From Hygrophila difformis (taxonomy: Eukaryota; Streptophyta; Magnoliopsida; Lamiales; Acanthaceae): a DNA stretch of 64,000 nt. The stretch spans positions 45,244,055 to 45,308,054 of the forward strand of contig JAOANR010000008.1 of NCBI GenBank assembly GCA_030278955.1, read 5' to 3'. A program made the translations under genes and the position numbers. Of the stretch, positions 59,154 through 64,000 are shown in pieces (the stretch's first letter is position 1; each line of letters begins with the position of its first letter). The notes beneath the pieces were generated by a model that worked only from the letters and a program-made list of their open reading frames with translations, ran no database searches and was not told where the DNA came from.

Positions 59154-59393
59154 GTCTACCCTCCTTAAGAATCAACTTCGTCCTCGAAGTTGTGTTTCGG
59201 TTTTTCTTGTGCTAAGGTCTTGTGTTTGTTTTATTATGTTGTGACTGAACTTAGAATTAAAACTTCTAAGCTGCCTACGTACCCGGTGAAGGGATCAAGC
59301 CATAACGTAGTTCAAAAGTTTACAAAAGTGTACGAAAAATAGGTGGTATGACATCCTCTCCCCCTTAAGATTGCAGTTATGTCCCCATAACTG
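59154..59393 (-). other. 3' untranslated block of element B
   Basis: Purine tract at 59157-59168, hairpin at 59173-59192, conserved middle, second purine tract at 59355-59368, and pol-tail hairpin at 59374-59393 spanning the pol stop (59377-59379). Confidence 0.8.
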
Positions 59394-62300
59394 TGTCGGT
59401 ATCGGTTTGGAACAATGTCGGGTATCGTTCCCTCATGTCAGATTCTACTTCCCAAGTTGCCGTCTCACTTTCGTGATTTGACCAAAGAACCTTGATCATT
59501 TTGACGGTTTTGTTCCTTGTTACTCGTTCCTTAGTGTCAAGAATACGCACTGGGACATCTTCGTAAGTCAAGTCTTCATCGAGCTCAATTATCTCCGGTT
59601 GAAGTACATGTGTCGGGTCCGGCACATACTTCTTTAGTTGCGAGACATGGAAGACATTATGAACTCTATCTAAGTGTGGCGGTAAAGCCAATCGGTAGGC
59701 TAGAGTTCCGACTCGTTCTAGAATTTCGTAAGGTCCTATGTATCGAGGACTTAACTTTCCTCGCTTGCGAAAGCGCATCACCCCCTTCATGGGTGATATC
59801 TTTAGCATGACCCTATCTCCCACTTGAAATTCTAGGTCTCGTCGTCTCACGTCGGCATAACTCTTTTGACGGTCTTGTGCGGCTTTCATCTTCCCTTGAA
59901 TCACTTTGATTTGTTGAGCCATGTCTTCGATAAGTTGTGGTCCCACTACCACGGACTTATCGTTTTCTTCCCAGCTCAACGGGCTTCGGCACTTTCGTCC
60001 ATACAACGCCTCGAAAGGTGCCATGCCGATGCTAGCATGGTAGCTATTATTATAGGAAAACTCAATCAAGGGTAAATGAGATTCCCAATTTCCTTTGAAA
60101 TCCAACACACATGCTCTCAACATGCTCTCAGCATGTTCTCTCGGTTTGTCTATCCGTCATCGGGTGGAATGCAGTGCTCATTTTGATTTGAGTACCGAGA
60201 GCTTTTTGTAACTCCGTCCAAAAATGAGAGACAAATCTACTGTCTCTGTCGGAAATGATGTCATGTGGTACTCCATGTCGTCGTACCACATTATCAATGT
60301 AGGCTCGGGCCAATTGGTCCATAGTCCACGTGTCTTTCATTGGGATAAATATGGCCGTCTTCGTTAACCTATCCACAATCACCCAAATCTTGTTCATGCC
60401 TTTAGGTGATCGGGGTAATCCCGAGACAAAGTCCATTGAAATTCTATCCCACTTCCAACTTGGAATCTCTAGTGGTTGCATCAGTCCTAGGGGTTTATGT
60501 CTCACTGCCTTAACCTTTTGGCAGGTGAGGCATCTCGCCACGAAGTTTGCCACTTCCTTCTTCATTCCCGGCCACCAATAGATCTTCTTCAGATCTTTGT
60601 ATAGCTTGTCACCTCCGGGATGTACGGAATATGGCGTGTTGTGCCCTTCCTCCATCAACCTTAGTTTCAACTCGGCACATTTAAGGGGCACACACCATCT
60701 CCCTTTAAAACGGATGCTTCCATCCTCGTGGACAGCAAATCCTATTGCCTTTCCCTTGGCAATATACCCCTTTATCTTCTCGAGTTTCGCATCGCCCGGT
60801 TGAGCGAGTCGAATCTCGTCCAATATTGGAGTCTCTACGACCATGGCATTGACCGTTTCTCTCACTGTGCCCGGATGCACGAGTTCCAAATCCAATCTCG
60901 CCAGGTCCATATATAATGCCGGCCGAATCACCAACGAGTTTGTCACATGTTGGGTCTTCCGACTTAGGGCATCAGCTACTACATTCGCCTTCCCTTCGTG
61001 ATAGGATATTTCCAAGTCATAGTCTTTAATAAGTTCCAACCACCTTCGCTGTCTTAGATTCAACTCCTTCTGAGTGAATATATACTTCAAACTCTTGTGG
61101 TCGGTAAACATTCGACACTTTCGCCCATAGAGATAGTGTCTCCATATCTTTAGAGCGAATACAACCGCTGCCAACTCCAGGTCGTGTGTCGGATAATTCT
61201 CCTCGTGAGATTTCAGTTGGCGTGATGCATATGCAACGACCCTTGAGTCTTGCATCAAGACACAACCTAAACCTTCCTTCGAAGCATCGCTATAAACTTC
61301 GAAGTCACCATTCTCTGATGGTAGCGTCAATATGGGTGTCGTTGTGAGTCGTTTCTTCAATTCTTGAAATGCAGTCTCACACGCCTCTGTCCACTTGTAT
61401 TTGACTCCTTTCTTCAGTAGCTGGGTTAAAGGACGTGCGATTTTTGAAAAATCCTTCACGAAACGTCTATAGTATCCAGCCAATCCAAGGAAACTCCTTA
61501 TTTCCGTTGGACTTGTCGGCGCTGCCCATTCGGTTACGGCAGAAACTTTCGCCGGATCCACTGAGACTCCATCAGAGGATACGATATGTCCAAGAAATGC
61601 TACCTCCTTCAACCAAATATCGCATTTGGACAACTTGCCGTATAGTTGGTTCTTTCGCAAGATTCCTAACACTTGATGTAAGTGTTGGGCATGCTCCTCC
61701 TCACTCTTCGAGTAGATCAGGATGTCATCGATGAACACTACGACGCACTGATCTAACAATTCTCTAAATACATTGTTCATGAGATTCATGAACATTGCTG
61801 GAGCATTGGTTAATCCAAAGGATAACACTGTGAACTCGTAGTGGCCATATCGAGTTCGGAACGCCGTCTTCGGAATGTCTTTCTCGGCGATCCTCAATTG
61901 TTGATACCCAGATCGCAAGTCGATCTTCGAGAATACTGAAGCTCCCTTCAGTTGATAAAATAGATCCTCAATTCTCGGCAATGGGTACTTATTCTTAATC
62001 GTCACTTGGTTCAGTCCCCGATAATCTATGCAAAGGCGCAATCCTCCTGTCTTTCTTCTTGACGAATAAAACCGGTGCTCCCCAGGGGGAAGTACCTTTT
62101 CCTAACAGCTCTTCGAGTTGTTCCTTTAACTCTTTCATTTCCAATGGTGCCATCCGGTATGGAGCTTTTGAGACAGGCTCAGTTCCCGGAATGAGATCTA
62201 TAGTGAATTCAAGATCTCGCTCAAGTGGCATGCCCGGGACGTCTTCAGGAAACACGTCCGGGTATTCTCTTACCACTGGAATGCTGTCAACCTTGTTCTG

Positions 62301-62425
62301 TTCCGCTTCAAGGTTATGAACGTAGCACGCATATAAGTTATACCCCTTACGCATCAAGTAACTTAGTTTGAGGGCACTAACGATTTTGTTGCTCCTCTTA
62401 GGGGGCTGAGAGTAGAAGATAACTC
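59377..62425 (-). pseudogene. Tekay-like pol of element B (RT, RNase H, integrase, chromodomain)
   Basis: 62425-about 62045 is the protease-RT linker and start of RT (YPDVFPEDVPGMP, YRMAPLEMKELKEQL). A frame change near 62040 leads to the 637-codon stretch 62041-60128: RT ([24 protein letters not shown]), RNase H ([14 protein letters not shown]), the integrase zinc finger ([15 protein letters not shown]) and catalytic acids ([16 protein letters not shown], and a TDRQTER variant of the usual TDGQTER). A small deletion/duplication of ATGCTGAGAGC-like sequence at about 60110-60140 breaks the frame. 60123-59377 completes the integrase C-terminus and a chromodomain (VPVRILDTKERVTRNK, VLWSNHESETATWE). 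gag and protease lie beyond element C. Confidence 0.92.
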
Positions 62426-64000
62426 TGTAACACCCCGGATTTGATAACCCAGGCCGGGATGTCACCGCCACATCCCTCTAGCAAGACACGGATTCTCCGA
62501 GCTTGCCAAAGAGATGCAAGGCTATAGGTATTGCAAAAAGATTTAAAAACAAGTCCGGAATCTATGTAAAAATAATAAGTATCATCCACACACATAGTAG
62601 TAATAATGTATCGCAGCGGAAAAATGTAAAATGGGCCGACATGGCCAAAACTCGGGATTTACATGCCCGTTATGCAAGTATCGTAAAAAGCAAATAAACA
62701 ATGTTTAATAAATCCATCCCCCAATGCACATGCTATGCATTATCTCCGTACTCTGAAGAAAAGAGAAAACAACAATTTTATCAGTATATAAAATACTGAG
62801 TAAGTCGATCCTAACATAGCAATAAAGGGATTTAATTAGACAATTTAAAATTTCACTCCTAGCATGCATTCACGAAATTTAAAGGAAATAATAATTTTAA
62901 TTGTGTACCTAAACATGTATCTAATCCACAATAAATTAGTCATGATATGAAATTTAAAGACGTAATTTAAATGCATAATTTAAAGACATGCAAAAATAAA
63001 TAAATACTTAAAAACATTAATTCTTTTATTTCCCCGTTACGTAACCATTTCTCAGTGTTTTGTATAGCCGGTGATCCGGCGGCCGCAGCCGTGTCGTAAG
63101 TATCTTGTATAGCCGGTGATCCGGCGGCCGCAGCCGTATCTGCCATACCCAGTAACACTCCAGAGCCTCGAGAAATCCATACGGACAACCCGAGAGAGTA
63201 GGCCATGTATCTCCCGCCGATTGGCGTAATATCTCATCAAATTCTCTCGTCCATTATAGGCCCGAAGAGAAAGGCTAGAGGGGCACCCTGCAGAGCACTC
63301 ACCCTCCACCAAGTATCTCATGTATCGTTTAGATTTAATGTATCGGGGTTTTTCAAAAGTGTAGATGTATCGTATTTCAAATCTTTGATCGTTCGTTTCG
63401 AAATTTCAAAATCCTTCGATTTAAAAGTATCTTGGCGTCACAGTTTGCGCCTTTTCAATTTAAAAATCCGTTTTAAGTCGGAAAAATCTGAAATCTTCAC
63501 ACTTTATGCAAAACACCCTAACGAACAACTTTCGTGTTTTAACGTTTTCAAAATAAGTTGAGGAAACATGTCAAAAATCGATTTTACTATGCAATCAGAA
63601 ATCTGTCCGAACTCAGGTTTGACACAGTTTAAAATTTCGACTTTTTAACATATCAAATGGACTCCAAAAATTCTGAAATTTAATATGCACATACTAGACA
63701 TGATTATCTACAACTTTCATTTAGATTGTAAAGATCAAATCGGACTAGAAAATATAGAAATAAATTCACTAAGTTCGAACATGTTCATAGGCAGATTTCC
63801 ACATGTTTTGTCAAAACAGTTTCTTTTCGATGCGATTTAAAATAGCAAACGTTAACGAAAATGGCTGAAATTTTTACACAACCTAGATTTATGTGTTAGG
63901 ATTAAAAGTCTAGTTTTGAGTTTCTCGGATTGAATCCTCGAAATATGAGTTTTAGGCCGATTACAGAAACTGCGCAAGATGGGGGTTTTAAGTTCGATTT
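62426..64000 (-). repeat. 3' LTR of Tekay-like element C (partial)
   Basis: Starts TGTAACACCCCGG with no primer site to its left, so it is the outer end of another minus-strand element inserted in the pol of B (left flank AACTC, 62421-62425). It is close to the LTR family of 983-4170, but with two rather than four AGCCGGTGATCCGGCGG units (63062-63140). It runs off the window end. No gene. Confidence 0.88.
63062..63140. repeat. Minisatellite in LTR C, two units
   Basis: Two AGCCGGTGATCCGGCGG units, 45 bp apart, at the same LTR position as the four-unit arrays at 1841 and 11895. Confidence 0.9.

Noticed and set aside
62426..62471. Apparent start codon and first residues of the pol ORF of element B
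   Set aside because: These bases belong to the inserted LTR of element C. The real pol continues beyond that insertion.

Overview
The window is plant nuclear DNA, almost certainly eudicot and gene-poor. It holds no bacterial signals and no conserved single-copy gene. It is a stack of nested retrotransposons: chromodomain gypsy elements of Tekay/Del type, gag-only derivatives of them, one Athila-like gypsy element, a plant L1-type LINE, and a module-rich region with F-box genes and long retroelement-type ORFs. I cannot name the species.

Layout, 1-21376: two copies of a gag-only gypsy element (minus orientation) lie in tandem and share an LTR. They run leader/PBS (1-193), LTR (194-16376, interrupted), internal region with a frameshifted gag (16377-18422), LTR (18423-21376). 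The shared LTR is split by a second gag-only element (983-14224; LTRs 983-4170 and 6239-14224) with a GGCTC target duplication. The right LTR of that element is split by a 5'-truncated LINE (6835-11617) flanked by a 12-bp duplication. Order of insertion: tandem element, then gag-only element, then LINE.

21377-38629: an Athila-like element on the plus strand. It has a partial 5' LTR, a tRNA-Asp-type primer site (22270), a decayed gag-pol (22416-28407), a region with a probable intron-containing F-box gene (29677-31923), a 1.7-kb conserved noncoding block, and a 3' LTR ending at 38629. Three clusters of nested AATTCGGTCT palindromes lie in the promoter-like or LTR parts.

38630-50793: minus-strand modules. 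These are a roughly 1,600-codon broken ORF (39355-44490), two 14-15-bp-stem hairpins, an F-box pseudogene, two further F-box genes with late stops, a second copy of the noncoding block, and a second broken ORF (49198-50793) that shares a domain with the first.

50794-64000: three Tekay-like elements on the minus strand nested serially. C (62426 onward) lies in the pol of B (56044-62425), and B lies in the RT region of A (50794-56043). A 500-base assembly gap lies in the B LTR.

The gag-only elements keep the termini, primer site, polypurine tracts and the last codons of pol found in A and B, so they look like internal-deletion derivatives that depend on such relatives for enzymes. The most unusual part is 28.4-50.8 kb, where F-box genes and long ORFs recur as modules beside a repeated hairpin ending in AAATGTGAGGATG.
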